Source: Streptomyces sp. SPB162
Lineage (GTDB): Bacteria > Actinomycetota > Actinomycetes > Streptomycetales > Streptomycetaceae
NCBI RefSeq assembly: GCF_029504575.1
Contig: NZ_JAQFII010000001.1
Coordinates: forward strand, 558,001 to 622,000
Length of the DNA stretch: 64,000 nucleotides
Direction: 5' to 3'
Positions 45,408 to 54,808 of this stretch are shown piece by piece; within the stretch, counting starts at the first letter, position 1; every line of letters starts with the position of its first letter. The notes beneath the pieces are model-generated. The model was not told the origin of the DNA and made no database searches. It saw only the letters and a list, made by a program, of their open reading frames with translations. Made by a program: the position numbers and the translations under genes.

Positions 45408-46450
45408 CCGTCCTCCAACTGCTCATCGGCGCCCTGACACTCGTCGTCAACGCCTTCTTCGTCGGCGCCGAGTTCGCCATGATCTCGGTGCGCCGCAGCC
45501 AGATCGAAGGACGCGCCGACGACGGCGACCGACGCGCCCGCAGCGTCATCTGGGGCCTGGAGCACCTGTCACCACTGCTCGCCGCGGCCCAGCTCGGCAT
45601 CACCGTCTGCACGCTGGTGCTCGGCATCGTCGCGGAACCGGCCATCGCGCATCTGCTCGAACCGGTCTTCCACGCCGTCGACGTGCCGGACGCGCTCATC
45701 CACCCGATCGCGTTCGTGATCGCCCTGGCCGTCGCCACCTACCTCCACATGCTCATCGGCGAGATGGTCCCCAAGAACGTCGCGCTGGCCGCGCCCGCGC
45801 GCAGCGCGCTGGCGCTCGGCCCGCCGCTGGTCGCCTTCACGCGGGCGCTGCGGCCGGTGATCTTCGCCATCAACGCCTTCGCCAACGCCCTCCTGCGACT
45901 GCTGCGGGTGGAGACGAAGGACGAGGTCGCGGCCGTCTTTTCCGACGCCCAGCTCTCCCGCATGGTGACCGACGCCGGCCAGGCGGGGCTGCTGGACTCG
46001 CGCGCCACCGAACGTCTGCAGGACGCCCTGGAACTGGGCCGCCGGCCCGTCGGCGAGGTGGCGCTGCCGACCGACCGCGTCGTGCGCGCCCCGCTCGGCA
46101 TCACCCCGGAGGGCCTGGAGCAGCTGTCCGCGCGCTCCGGCTTCTCGCGCTTTCCGGTCGCGGAGTCCGACGGCGGCACAGTACTGGGCTATCTGCATGT
46201 GAAGGACGCCCTGTTCGCCGAAGGGCAGGACCGGCCCTTCCCCCGTTCCGCGCTGCGCCCCATCACCACGGTCAGCGCCGCCGGCCCGCTGGACGACGTC
46301 CTCACCGCGATGCGGGCAGGCCGGGCCCACCTGGCCTCCGTCGTCGACGAGCAGGGCCGGAGCATCGGCTTCGTCACCATGGCCGACGTCCTGAAGGAAC
46401 TGGTCGGTCCGGCCGCGACCGGCAGGGACGCCAACGCGGAATCCGCATAA
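45404..46450 (+). CDS. CNNM/CorC family transporter, lacking the CorC_HlyC domain
   Basis: 348 residues with the CNNM membrane domain (VVNAFFVGAEFAMISVRRSQIEG; AAAQLGITVCTLVLGIVAEPAI; IGEMVPKNVALAAP) and a CBS pair (AGQAGLLDSRATERLQDALELGRR; ASVVDEQGRSIGFVTMADVLKELVG), but no C-terminal CorC domain. ATGA overlap with the preceding paralogue suggests the two are made together and may form a heterodimer. Confidence 0.92.
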   Translation: MTVLQLLIGALTLVVNAFFVGAEFAMISVRRSQIEGRADDGDRRARSVIWGLEHLSPLLAAAQLGITVCTLVLGIVAEPAIAHLLEPVFHAVDVPDALIHPIAFVIALAVATYLHMLIGEMVPKNVALAAPARSALALGPPLVAFTRALRPVIFAINAFANALLRLLRVETKDEVAAVFSDAQLSRMVTDAGQAGLLDSRATERLQDALELGRRPVGEVALPTDRVVRAPLGITPEGLEQLSARSGFSRFPVAESDGGTVLGYLHVKDALFAEGQDRPFPRSALRPITTVSAAGPLDDVLTAMRAGRAHLASVVDEQGRSIGFVTMADVLKELVGPAATGRDANAESA

Positions 46451-46488
46451 AGAAATACCCCGGACGCATTGACGTCCGGGGTATTTCT
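46451..46488 (+). terminator. Terminator after the CNNM pair
   Basis: Perfect 16-bp stem AGAAATACCCCGGACG (46451-46466) / complement (46473-46488), loop CATTGA, directly after the stop codon. Confidence 0.9.
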
Positions 46489-46511
46489 CTGCGTATATTA
46501 AGTGTTTCATG

Positions 46512-46525
46512 TCTTCGCGCGAAGA
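46512..46525. promoter_or_regulatory. Perfect palindrome upstream of helR
   Basis: TCTTCGCGCGAAGA, 50 bp before the start, in an AT-richer promoter segment. Candidate operator. The rifamycin-associated palindrome reported for some helR genes is not seen. Confidence 0.45.
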
Positions 46526-46574
46526 ATAGCGCGGAAAAGTCTTATGCGAACACTGTACCGCGACAGGAGCTGAA

Positions 46575-48806
46575 TTGTCAACCGAGGAATTGCAGAACGA
46601 ACAGCAATTCGTCTCGCGTCTCTATGAGCGCCTCGACGCGCTCCGGGAGCAGGCCGAGAGCGCGGTGCAAGCGTCCTTCGCCCAAGTGGGCAAGGGCCTT
46701 CAAGCCCGCCTCGAGCGTGATGTGGCGGTCTCCGAGCGGACCGACCGGCTCTCCGCGCTCAATTCCGTGGAGTCCGGGCTCTGCTTCGGGCGCATCGACT
46801 TCGCCGACGGGATACGCCATCACATCGGCCGCATCGGAATCCGTCAGGACGACGAGGACAGGACTCCGCTCCTGGTGGACTGGCGGGCACCCGTCGCACG
46901 TCCTTTCTATCTCGCCACCGGGCATTCCCCGATGGGCCTGCGCCGCCGCCGGCACCTCACCACCCTCGGCCGTACCGTCACCGCGCTGCACGACGAGGTC
47001 CTGGACCTCGCCGACACGGTCCGCACCGGGCACGAGGACCCGCGCGGGGACGCCGTGCTCCTCGCCGCCCTCGGCGCTGCCCGCACCGGCCGGATGGCCG
47101 ACATCGTGCAGACCATCCAGGCCGAGCAGGACGAGATCATCCGCGCCCCGCACCGTGGCGTGCTCGTCGTCGAGGGCGGCCCCGGCACCGGCAAGACCGC
47201 CGTCGCGCTGCACCGCGCGGCGTACCTGCTCTACGCGTACCGCGAGCAGCTCGCCCGCCGCGCCGTGCTGATCGTCGGTCCCAACCCGGCCTTCCTCGGT
47301 TACATCGGCGAGGTGCTGCCCTCGCTCGGCGAGACCGGTGTGCTGCTGTCGACCGTGGGAGAGCTCTTCCCTGGCGTCAGCGCCAGCGGAACGGACACCC
47401 CCGAAGCAGCCGCCCTCAAGGGGCGGGCCGAGATGGCCGACGTCCTCGCCCGCGCGCTGCGTGACCGCCAGACCGTCCCCCACCCGGCCCTTCCCATCCA
47501 GCACGAGCGCGAGACGCTGCTGCTGGAGCGGGCCGTCGCGGAGGACGCCCGGCACTGCGCACGTCAGACCCGGCTCCCGCACAACCTGGCCCGCGCCCAC
47601 TTCGGCCGCTTCGTCCTCGACGCGCTCACCGCGCAGCTCGCCGACCGGCTGGGCACGGACCCCTACGACGGGGAGAACTTCCTCGACCCGGAGGAGGTCG
47701 AGCAGCTGGGCCGCGAACTGAACGACAACCCCGCGGTGCACGCCGCCATCGACGCGCACTGGCCCTACCTCACCCCGCGGCAACTGGTCGGCGACTTCCT
47801 CGCCGACCCCGTCCAGCTGCCGGAGGCGGAAGCCGCGTCGATCCGCCGTAGCGGCGGCGACTGGACCGTCGGCGACATCCCGCTCCTCGACGAGGCCGCC
47901 GAGCTGCTGGGCGAGGACGACCGGGCCGCGCGGGCCGCGGCGGCGCGTGAGCGCGGCGAACAGGTCGCCTACGCCCAGGGGGTGCTGGAGCTCTCCTACG
48001 GCTCGCGCACCTTCGAGTTCGAGGGCGAGGAGTCCGAGGTGCTGTCCGCCCACGACCTCATCGACGCCGAGCGCTTCGCCGACCGGCACGAGGAGGCCGA
48101 CCACCGCAGCGCCGCGGAACGCGCCGCCGCCGATCGCACCTGGGCCTTCGGCCACATCATCGTGGACGAGGCGCAGGAGCTGTCCGCGATGGCGTGGCGG
48201 CTGCTGATGCGCCGCTGCCCGACGCGCTCGCTGACCCTGGTCGGCGACCCCGCCCAGACCGGCGATCCGGCGGGCTGCGACTCATGGCAGCAGATCCTGG
48301 GCCCGTACGTCGGCGACCGCTGGAGCCATGCGCGGCTCGGCGTCAACTACCGCACCCCGGCCGAGATCATGGAGCTGGCCGCCGGGGTGGCGCGGGCCGC
48401 CGACCCGTCGTACGAGCCGCCGCGCTCGGTACGCTCGACGGGCGTGCGGCCCCAGGTGTGCGTCACGGACGACATCGTCCGCTCGGTCGCGGAGGCCGCG
48501 TCCCTCGAGACCCCGGACGACGGCCGGCTCGCGGTGATCGCGCCGCGGGCGCTGCACGAGGAGCTGGCCGGGAAGCTGCCGGGGGTGACGGCCGGCGAGG
48601 AGCCCGACCTGACGCGGTCGCCGGTGCTGCTCGACCCCCGGCAGGCCAAGGGGCTGGAGTTCGACTCGGTGATCGTCGTCGAGCCGGCGCTCATCGTCTC
48701 CGGTTCCGCGCGCGGAGCCAGCGATCTCTACGTCGCCCTGACCCGCGCCACCCGGTCGCTCGCGGTGGTGCACACCGGCCGGCTTCCGGCGGGCCTGCGG
48801 GAGTGA
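46575..48806 (+). CDS. helR: HelR-type RNA polymerase-recycling helicase-like ATPase
   Basis: 743 residues of the HelD/HelR family: a coiled-coil N-terminal arm (ELQNEQQFVSRLYERLDALREQAES), Walker A GGPGTGKT, Walker B HIIVDEAQELS, and UvrD-like motifs (GDPAQTGDPAG, LGVNYRTPAEIMELA, AKGLEFDSVIVVEP, YVALTRATRSLAVVH). Such proteins remove stalled RNA polymerase and can protect it from rifamycins. Start TTG 46575 with AGGAG 6 bp upstream. Confidence 0.9.
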   Translation: MSTEELQNEQQFVSRLYERLDALREQAESAVQASFAQVGKGLQARLERDVAVSERTDRLSALNSVESGLCFGRIDFADGIRHHIGRIGIRQDDEDRTPLLVDWRAPVARPFYLATGHSPMGLRRRRHLTTLGRTVTALHDEVLDLADTVRTGHEDPRGDAVLLAALGAARTGRMADIVQTIQAEQDEIIRAPHRGVLVVEGGPGTGKTAVALHRAAYLLYAYREQLARRAVLIVGPNPAFLGYIGEVLPSLGETGVLLSTVGELFPGVSASGTDTPEAAALKGRAEMADVLARALRDRQTVPHPALPIQHERETLLLERAVAEDARHCARQTRLPHNLARAHFGRFVLDALTAQLADRLGTDPYDGENFLDPEEVEQLGRELNDNPAVHAAIDAHWPYLTPRQLVGDFLADPVQLPEAEAASIRRSGGDWTVGDIPLLDEAAELLGEDDRAARAAAARERGEQVAYAQGVLELSYGSRTFEFEGEESEVLSAHDLIDAERFADRHEEADHRSAAERAAADRTWAFGHIIVDEAQELSAMAWRLLMRRCPTRSLTLVGDPAQTGDPAGCDSWQQILGPYVGDRWSHARLGVNYRTPAEIMELAAGVARAADPSYEPPRSVRSTGVRPQVCVTDDIVRSVAEAASLETPDDGRLAVIAPRALHEELAGKLPGVTAGEEPDLTRSPVLLDPRQAKGLEFDSVIVVEPALIVSGSARGASDLYVALTRATRSLAVVHTGRLPAGLRE

Positions 48807-48842
48807 CCGCGGGAGCCGGAGCCGGCCGTCGGCCGCGTGCGG

Positions 48843-49538
48843 TCAGCCCAGCGCCTTGAGGAGTTCGGCGGCGAGCGGCGCGGACGAGGCCGGGTTCTGC
48901 CCGGTGATCAGGTTGCGGTCCACGACCACGTACGGGGCCCAGGCCGCGCCCTCCTGGAAGTCCGCGCCGAGCTCGACGAGCCGGTCCTGGAGCAGCCACT
49001 TCGCCTTGTCGGCGAAGCCCGCCTGGGTCTCCTCGGCGTTGGTGAAACCGGTCAGCCGGTAGCCCGCGAACGGTGAGGTGCCGTCGGGGCGGGTGGTGGC
49101 GAGCAGCGCCGCGGGGGCGTGGCAGACCACGCCGAGCGGCTTGCCGGAGTCCAGGGCGGCGGTGAGCAGCCGGCCGGAGTCGGCGTTGACGGCCAGGTCC
49201 TCCATCGGGCCGTGGCCGCCGGGGTAGAAGACCGCGTCGTAGTCGGCCAGTTCGACGTCCTCGAGCTTGATCGGCTTCTTCAGCTCGGTCATCGCGGACA
49301 GTTCGGCGACAATCGCGTCGGCGGCCTCCTTACCGCCGTTCACCTCCGGTGCGAGGCTCCCGCGGTCGACCGTGGGGACGACGCCGCCGGGGGTGGCGAC
49401 CACGATCGTGTGGCCGGCGCCGGTGAAGGCGCGGTAGGGGGCCACGGCCTCCTCGGCCCAGAAACCGGTGGGGTGCTGGGTGCCGTCGGCCAGGGTCCAG
49501 TGGTCGGCGCCGGTCATCACGAAAAGGATCTCTGCCAT
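48843..49538 (-). CDS. DJ-1/PfpI-family protein (type 1 glutamine amidotransferase fold)
   Basis: 231 residues, Hsp31/YhbO-like: FVMTGADHWTLADGTQHPTGFW, the elbow VVCHAPAAL with the nucleophilic Cys, and YPGGHGPMEDLA. Likely a chaperone, deglycase or glyoxalase III-type enzyme; the exact activity cannot be set. Start 49538 chosen as family start. Divergent from a LysR gene. Confidence 0.9.
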   Translation of the reverse strand: MAEILFVMTGADHWTLADGTQHPTGFWAEEAVAPYRAFTGAGHTIVVATPGGVVPTVDRGSLAPEVNGGKEAADAIVAELSAMTELKKPIKLEDVELADYDAVFYPGGHGPMEDLAVNADSGRLLTAALDSGKPLGVVCHAPAALLATTRPDGTSPFAGYRLTGFTNAEETQAGFADKAKWLLQDRLVELGADFQEGAAWAPYVVVDRNLITGQNPASSAPLAAELLKALG

Positions 49539-49651
49539 GTCACGTCTTTCGGTGGGCGCGTCGGTCCGGCCTTCCATCGGGGGAAGCGCCGGATCGCTGT
49601 GGAGTTCGAACGTAGGGCGCCTTCCCATCGAAATCCAATAGAATCACCACC

Positions 49652-50602
49652 ATGACCCATAGGAATCCCGATGGATCGGAGCTGCCGGGGCCGGAGCCCG
49701 CGCCGATGGACCTCACCCTGCTGCGGACCTTCCTGGCCGTGCACCGCGCCGGCTCGTTCACCGCGGCCGCACGACTGCTCGGCCTGTCGCAGCCCACCGT
49801 GACCGCCCAGGTCCGCGCCCTGGAGGAGCGGCTGGGGCGGCAGCTTTTCGACCGGCTGCCGCGCGGCGTCGCACCCACCGCGGTCGCCGACCAACTGGCG
49901 GCCGACGTCGCGCAGCCACTGGACGCCCTCGCGGCGGTCACCGGCCGGGACCACGCCGACCACCGGATAGCCGCGGAACCGGTGCACCTGGCCGGCCCCG
50001 CCGAGCTGCTGTGCCTGCGGGCGCTGCCCGCCCTGGCCCCGCTGACCGGCGAGGGGGTGCGGCTGCGGATCGCCACCGGCCTCACGGACGACCTGCTCGA
50101 AGGGCTCCGCGCGGGCCGCTACGACCTCGTGATCTCGACGGTCCGGCCGCGCGGGCGCAGCGTCAGCGCCGTCCCGCTCATGGACGAGGAGTTCGTCCTC
50201 GTCGCCGCGCCCTCCTGGGCCGACCGGATCGGCCCGGGGCGGGTCGCGGTCGACGGGCCGGCCGCGCTGCGGGACGCCCCGTTGATCACCTACGCGGAGG
50301 ACCTGCCCATCGCGCGCCGCTACTGGCGCCACGTCTTCGGCACCCGGCTGTCCGCCCAGGCCGCCATCACCGTCCCGGACCTGCGCGGCGTCCTCGCCGC
50401 GGTCGTCGCCGGAGCCGGGGTCACCGTCCTGCCGCGCTACCTGTGCGCCGCCGAGATCGCCTCGGGCGCTCTCGTGCCGCTCCTCGAACCCGAGGACCCG
50501 CCCATCAACACCGCCTACCTCGCCCAGCGCCCCGGCGCCGCGGAACTCCCGCACGTCGCCCTGGTCCACGACCAGCTGCTGCGGGCGGGGCGTACTTGGT
50601 AG
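49652..50602 (+). CDS. LysR-family transcriptional regulator
   Basis: 316 residues with the LTTR helix-turn-helix (LLRTFLAVHRAGSFTAAARLLGLSQPTVTAQVRALEERLG) and effector domain. TAGAAT at 49639-49644 lies 7 bp before ATG 49652, fitting a leaderless transcript; ATG 49706 (MDLTLL) is an alternative. Probably controls the divergent DJ-1-like gene. The following 50603-50908 has no recognisable gene, only GGTCC-rich tandem repeats near 50872-50915. Confidence 0.9.
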   Translation: MTHRNPDGSELPGPEPAPMDLTLLRTFLAVHRAGSFTAAARLLGLSQPTVTAQVRALEERLGRQLFDRLPRGVAPTAVADQLAADVAQPLDALAAVTGRDHADHRIAAEPVHLAGPAELLCLRALPALAPLTGEGVRLRIATGLTDDLLEGLRAGRYDLVISTVRPRGRSVSAVPLMDEEFVLVAAPSWADRIGPGRVAVDGPAALRDAPLITYAEDLPIARRYWRHVFGTRLSAQAAITVPDLRGVLAAVVAGAGVTVLPRYLCAAEIASGALVPLLEPEDPPINTAYLAQRPGAAELPHVALVHDQLLRAGRTW

Positions 50603-50908
50603 CCGTCCCGCAAAGATTGGATGCCTGCGTCCGTCGCAAGTGAACCGGGACGGGACGTTGCCGTGCGGCGGGCCCTTTTCCAGCAACTTCCCTTGACGGA
50701 CGACGGCATCGCCCAGCGCTGAACATCGGATGAAGACACACCGGCGAGGCGGCCACGAAGCTGCTCTGGTACGCGCCCGATGAGGCCCAGCGCGTCGTGC
50801 CGGCGGGTCAGCTCCACCCGTCCTGACCGCGGGGCCGGGTGCGGCCGCTCCGGCGGTGGCCGCCCCGCCCGGTCCGGTCCTGCCCGGTCCGGTCCGGTCC
50901 GGTCCTGC

Positions 50909-52445
50909 TCAGTCCTTCCTGGGGACGAACGGAGTGCCGGTGCGCGAGGAGACGGCCAGGGTGTGGACCTTGCCGTCAGGGCCGATCTCGATGACCGGCA
51001 CGGCCTTGTTCTCGGCGGAGCCGTCGTTGGCGAAGGAGATGTACCCGCTCGCCCCCTTCACCGCGTCGACCCCGTGCAGCGTCTGCCAGATCTGGATCAT
51101 CTGGGAGCCGGTCACCCGGCCGTTGGATTCGGGGAAGGCGCCGACCATGCGGGCGCCGTCGACCGCCGCGCTGACCGCGTCATGCCCCATGATCGCCTGG
51201 CCGTCGTCGAGCGCCTCCATCGGGAACTTCGCCTGGAAGTAGCCGTGCCTGCCGAGGATGCCGGAGTCCGTCGTCACCCCCGGCCGGGTACGCGTCCGAC
51301 CGCTTCTGCCAGGCCTCGGGGTGGGCGAGGCCGGTGTACAGCAGCCGGACGGTGCCGCTGCGCAGGGTCTCCTTGATCTCGTCGAAACCGGCGGCCTGGG
51401 CGACCTGCGAGGCGTCGTCGCCGGACAACACGATGAGCTTGCGGTCGGAGCACGGACGGTTCTTGAGCGGTGCCAGGAAGCTGGGCAGGTTCACACCGCG
51501 CCCGGCGAAGTAGATGACATCGGGCCTGACCGCGCACAGGTTGGCCATCCGGGTCGCGAACGCGGTGGCGACGCCCTCCTGCGAGGAGTCATACTGCTCG
51601 ACCTGCCCGGCCAGCCGTTCCTTCGGAAAGGCCGACAGGAACGCCTTGCCGAGCGTGTGGCTGTACTGGTCGTCGGGCCGGGCGTCCTGTATCACCATCA
51701 CCTTCAGAGCGGCGAAGGGCGGCTGCTTCAGGAAGGCGGCGGCGGCGACCGCTTCGTCGGTGTTGGTCGGGGCGGTGCGCACCAGCCCCGGAATCCTGGC
51801 GAGCGTGTCGGCGGTCAGGACGGAGCCGACCGCCGCGAGATGCAGGCCGCCGGACTCCGTGTTGCCCGTGACCTTCCCTATCATCCGCGCGGTCGCGTCC
51901 GTACTGGTGCCCAGGCCCGCGACGGCCACGATGTGCTCCGGGCCCACCCGGGCGCGGATCTCCTCCAGCGTGGCGTCCCGCTGCTCGTCGGTGCTGCCGC
52001 AGTTGGCCAGGAGCAGCCGGATGCGCGGGACGTCGCCCGCGCCGAGCGTGTTGTTCTTCTCGTACTGTGCCGCGTACGCGCCCTGGATCTCGTGCCGCAC
52101 CGAGTCCGGAGTGTTGGTGTCCCCGGGGCCGGGGACCAGCGGCATGAGGTAGACGATGCTGACGAAAGAGCGGTTGTCCCGGTCGACCGCCGCGTTCTGC
52201 GTGTGGATCAGGTCGGAGACCGCCGCCAGGTCGACGGAGAAGTGGAACGAGCCGTCCGTCACGCCGACACAACCGCGGTCCGCCCCGACGCGCCTGACCC
52301 CGTCGGCGCACGAGGTGTCCTCCGGCCACAGCGCCCAGGTGAGCGTGCCACCGACGAGCGCGAGCACCAGCACGCCCAGCACCACGTTCCACGGCCACCG
52401 CATCCACAGATGGCGGCTGGTCACCCAATGGCCCCTGGTCGACAT
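50909..52445 (-). pseudogene. Membrane-anchored periplasmic-binding-like protein, frameshifted
   Basis: Starts ATG 52445 after AGGAG. Residues 20-40 are a membrane anchor (NVVLGVLVLALVGGTLTWALW), then a type 1 periplasmic-binding fold (VSIVYLMPLVPG...GAYAAQYE; LLANCGSTDEQRDATLEEI; VRTAPTNTDEAVAAAAFL; DVIYFAGRGVNLPSFLAPL). At about 51279-51283 the G5 run needs one base less: after DAYPAG the protein continues in another frame (TTDSGILGRHGYFQAKF... to 50909). Restored it would be about 511 residues. It follows the NTPase gene by 66 bp. No ABC permease genes are present, so it is not a normal transport subunit. Sequencing error possible. Confidence 0.8.
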
Positions 52446-52511
52446 CACGCGCTCCTTCGGGAAGGGATCGAACAGGATCGGGAAGTGATCGGACAGGGCC
52501 CGCTGCCGACG

Positions 52512-54545
52512 TCAGTCGGTGAAACGGGCGGCTTCGTCCAGCAGCGTGTCGGTGTCGGCGTCCGCCGCCAGCGCCAGCTGCCGGAACATGGCACTGATCT
52601 TGTAGTTGAGTTCAGGGCGGCCCGGCGGCAGCCGGTTGCGGGGATCGCCCGCGAGCCAGAGCGCGGCCGCGAGCTCGGCCAGCGGCCGCCCGGTGACCGG
52701 GTCGGCGTACGCGGCCGGCGCGTGCTCGCGGGCCAGCCAGCCGGCGTTGTGCGACGGCTGCGCGTCCGTGAGCTGCGCGCGGCGCATCGGGGCCGCGGTG
52801 ACGTGGTAGAGCTCGCGCAGCCACGGCACCGCGTCGGGAGCACCGAATCCGCGCGCGAAGTACGCGACCACCGCGTCGAGTTCGTCGAGCGCCAACCGGT
52901 GGTAGAGCGCGTCCAGCGGGCGGCCGAAGCGCTCGTGCCAGGCACCCACGGTCCGATGCGCCTGCTGCCACGCGGTCGGGCCGCCGGGCGGGCCCGGCTG
53001 CCCGGCGAGTTCCTCCAGCAGAAGCAGTCGCAGCCAGGGATGCAGCACCGGCCGCTGCTCGGAGCCGCCGGCCGCCGGCAGATAGCCCGAAGGCCCGCGC
53101 CCGCCACGGGTGTTGGCGTCCTCCGGGACGGGCGCGAACAGCCACAGCTGGTTGCGCAGTTCGAGCATCACGGTGTCCCGGGCGTGCTCTGACAGGTCGT
53201 TGAGCAACCCGGAGTTGACGGCCGCCGCCGGGGTCCTGGCCGCGGCGACCGGTACGGCCGCGGCGCGCTGGTCGGTGGTCAGCCCGTCGAGCAGGTAGTC
53301 GCGGGCGACGGCGCCGAGCGGCGGCCGGCGCGCCGGGTCGCCGTCGCCGCCCGGCACCGGGGTGTCCAGCAGGCCGTACAGATCACGGTCGGACACGCCC
53401 GCCGCGAGCAGCCCGCCGATGGCGGTGTGGACCTGCTGGACGCTCCACGGGTGGCCGTAGGTGAGCCGGTGCACCAGCGGGGTGGCGCGGGCCAGCCGCG
53501 TGGCGTGCACGGGGTGGCGTCCCGCCTCGAGCGACACCTCGACCTCGTACAGGTCGCGCAGCCGCACCGGGTACCACCAGTCGGCGGGCGGAGCGTCGGT
53601 GCGTGGCCGCCAGTCGGCGTACGAGGCGCGGTCGGCCGGGTGGATGTACGGGTCGCCGGGGCGGCCGTCCGCGGGTCCCGGCACCGCGCGGGTGGTGGCA
53701 CTCGTCGCCACGATCAGCAGCGGGTCGTATCGGCCCGGCTGCGACACCGCGTGCTCGGCACGCAGCCGTACCAGCAGGTCCAGGAAGCGGGTGCCGCGGC
53801 TGTGGTCGATGTTGTCGAGCAGCACCAGGCAGTTGTGGTCCCGGCGCCCGTGCGCGTACGCGGCGCGCAGATCGGCCAGGAACGCCTCGCACAGCCGGCG
53901 GTCCACCGCCTCCCGGTGCTCCTCCGCCGTGCTGCGGCTGCGCAGGTTCAGCTCGACCAGCTCGTCCATCGCCGTCGGCGGTCCGAGCGAGCCGTACCAG
54001 TGGTAGGTCTGGTTGAGGAAGGTGCGGGTCGGCATGTACTCGAACCCGCGCAGCAGCACGCCGATGATCAGGTCGGTGCCGGGGATCGGTGACAGGCCCA
54101 GCGAGTCGACGATCGTCGTGATCCCCTCGCCCGCGTCGACCGCGGCGCCGCGGCTGCGGGCCTGGCGCAACGCGCTGCGCAGTTCACGGGTGGCCTGCTC
54201 CCGATCGGTGAGCGAAAGCTCGGGCTGCACCGCCAGCAGACCGAGCAGCAGTCGCGGGAAGCGCAGCGGCCTGATCCCGGTGTGCTTGCGCGCCAGCAGG
54301 AACGCGAGGTGCACGGCGACCTCGTACGGCCGCTGCGCGTCAGCCGCCGCGAAGTCGATCCGGGCGGCGGGTGCCCCGCGCGTCACGGTCTCGAAGTGGT
54401 CGAGCGCGAACGTCTTGCCGCTGCCGGGACGTCCCAGCAGCGCGATCAGCGGCAGCGCCCGGTCCTGCGCGCGGGACGGTCGTGACCAGCACTCATGCAC
54501 CAGAGCGTCGATCTCGCCCAGCCCAGCAGGCGGCGCTTGCACCAT
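52512..54545 (-). CDS. P-loop NTPase (STAND/AAA-like), partner of the anchored binding protein
   Basis: 677 residues. Walker A GRPGSGKT at 38-45, Walker B LVLLDNID at about 240-247; about 60-220 and beyond 300 are helical regions (for example LHPWLRLLLLEELAGQP). It has no membrane helix or other known domain. ATG 54545 follows GAGGGGACGGGC. It is first in an operon with the membrane-anchored periplasmic-binding-like protein. Role unknown; large signalling ATPases of this kind occur in conflict or differentiation pathways. Confidence 0.8.
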   Translation of the reverse strand: MVQAPPAGLGEIDALVHECWSRPSRAQDRALPLIALLGRPGSGKTFALDHFETVTRGAPAARIDFAAADAQRPYEVAVHLAFLLARKHTGIRPLRFPRLLLGLLAVQPELSLTDREQATRELRSALRQARSRGAAVDAGEGITTIVDSLGLSPIPGTDLIIGVLLRGFEYMPTRTFLNQTYHWYGSLGPPTAMDELVELNLRSRSTAEEHREAVDRRLCEAFLADLRAAYAHGRRDHNCLVLLDNIDHSRGTRFLDLLVRLRAEHAVSQPGRYDPLLIVATSATTRAVPGPADGRPGDPYIHPADRASYADWRPRTDAPPADWWYPVRLRDLYEVEVSLEAGRHPVHATRLARATPLVHRLTYGHPWSVQQVHTAIGGLLAAGVSDRDLYGLLDTPVPGGDGDPARRPPLGAVARDYLLDGLTTDQRAAAVPVAAARTPAAAVNSGLLNDLSEHARDTVMLELRNQLWLFAPVPEDANTRGGRGPSGYLPAAGGSEQRPVLHPWLRLLLLEELAGQPGPPGGPTAWQQAHRTVGAWHERFGRPLDALYHRLALDELDAVVAYFARGFGAPDAVPWLRELYHVTAAPMRRAQLTDAQPSHNAGWLAREHAPAAYADPVTGRPLAELAAALWLAGDPRNRLPPGRPELNYKISAMFRQLALAADADTDTLLDEAARFTD

Positions 54546-54625
54546 GCCCGTCCCCCTCGCGGCGCGTGATCGCAGGGACAGCATGGTGCCATGGCGGGCC
54601 CCGCGAGGAAGGGTCTTTGGCCGTT

Positions 54626-54648
54626 CCCGGACACGCCTGGTGTCCGGG
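54626..54648. promoter_or_regulatory. 9-bp inverted repeat in the NTPase/sigma intergenic region
   Basis: CCCGGACAC-N5-GTGTCCGGG in the 263-bp divergent gap between the NTPase and sigma-factor genes. Could be an operator or short hairpin. Confidence 0.45.
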
Positions 54649-54808
54649 TGCACACGGCGCGTGCGGCTTCGGCTGCCATTCGCCCGGTTCCGGGTGAATC
54701 CGCTCCCGCAGCGAAACCGGGGGCATACGACACGCATGGAGTGAGTAATCGTGGGCAGACGACGTTTCGCGGGGACCGCGAACGCCGACCACAGGGAGAT
54801 GCGACCTC

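Noticed and set aside
50603..50908. Possible gene remnant after the LysR gene
   Set aside because: Translations in all frames give no recognisable domain; only GGTCC-rich repeats are seen.
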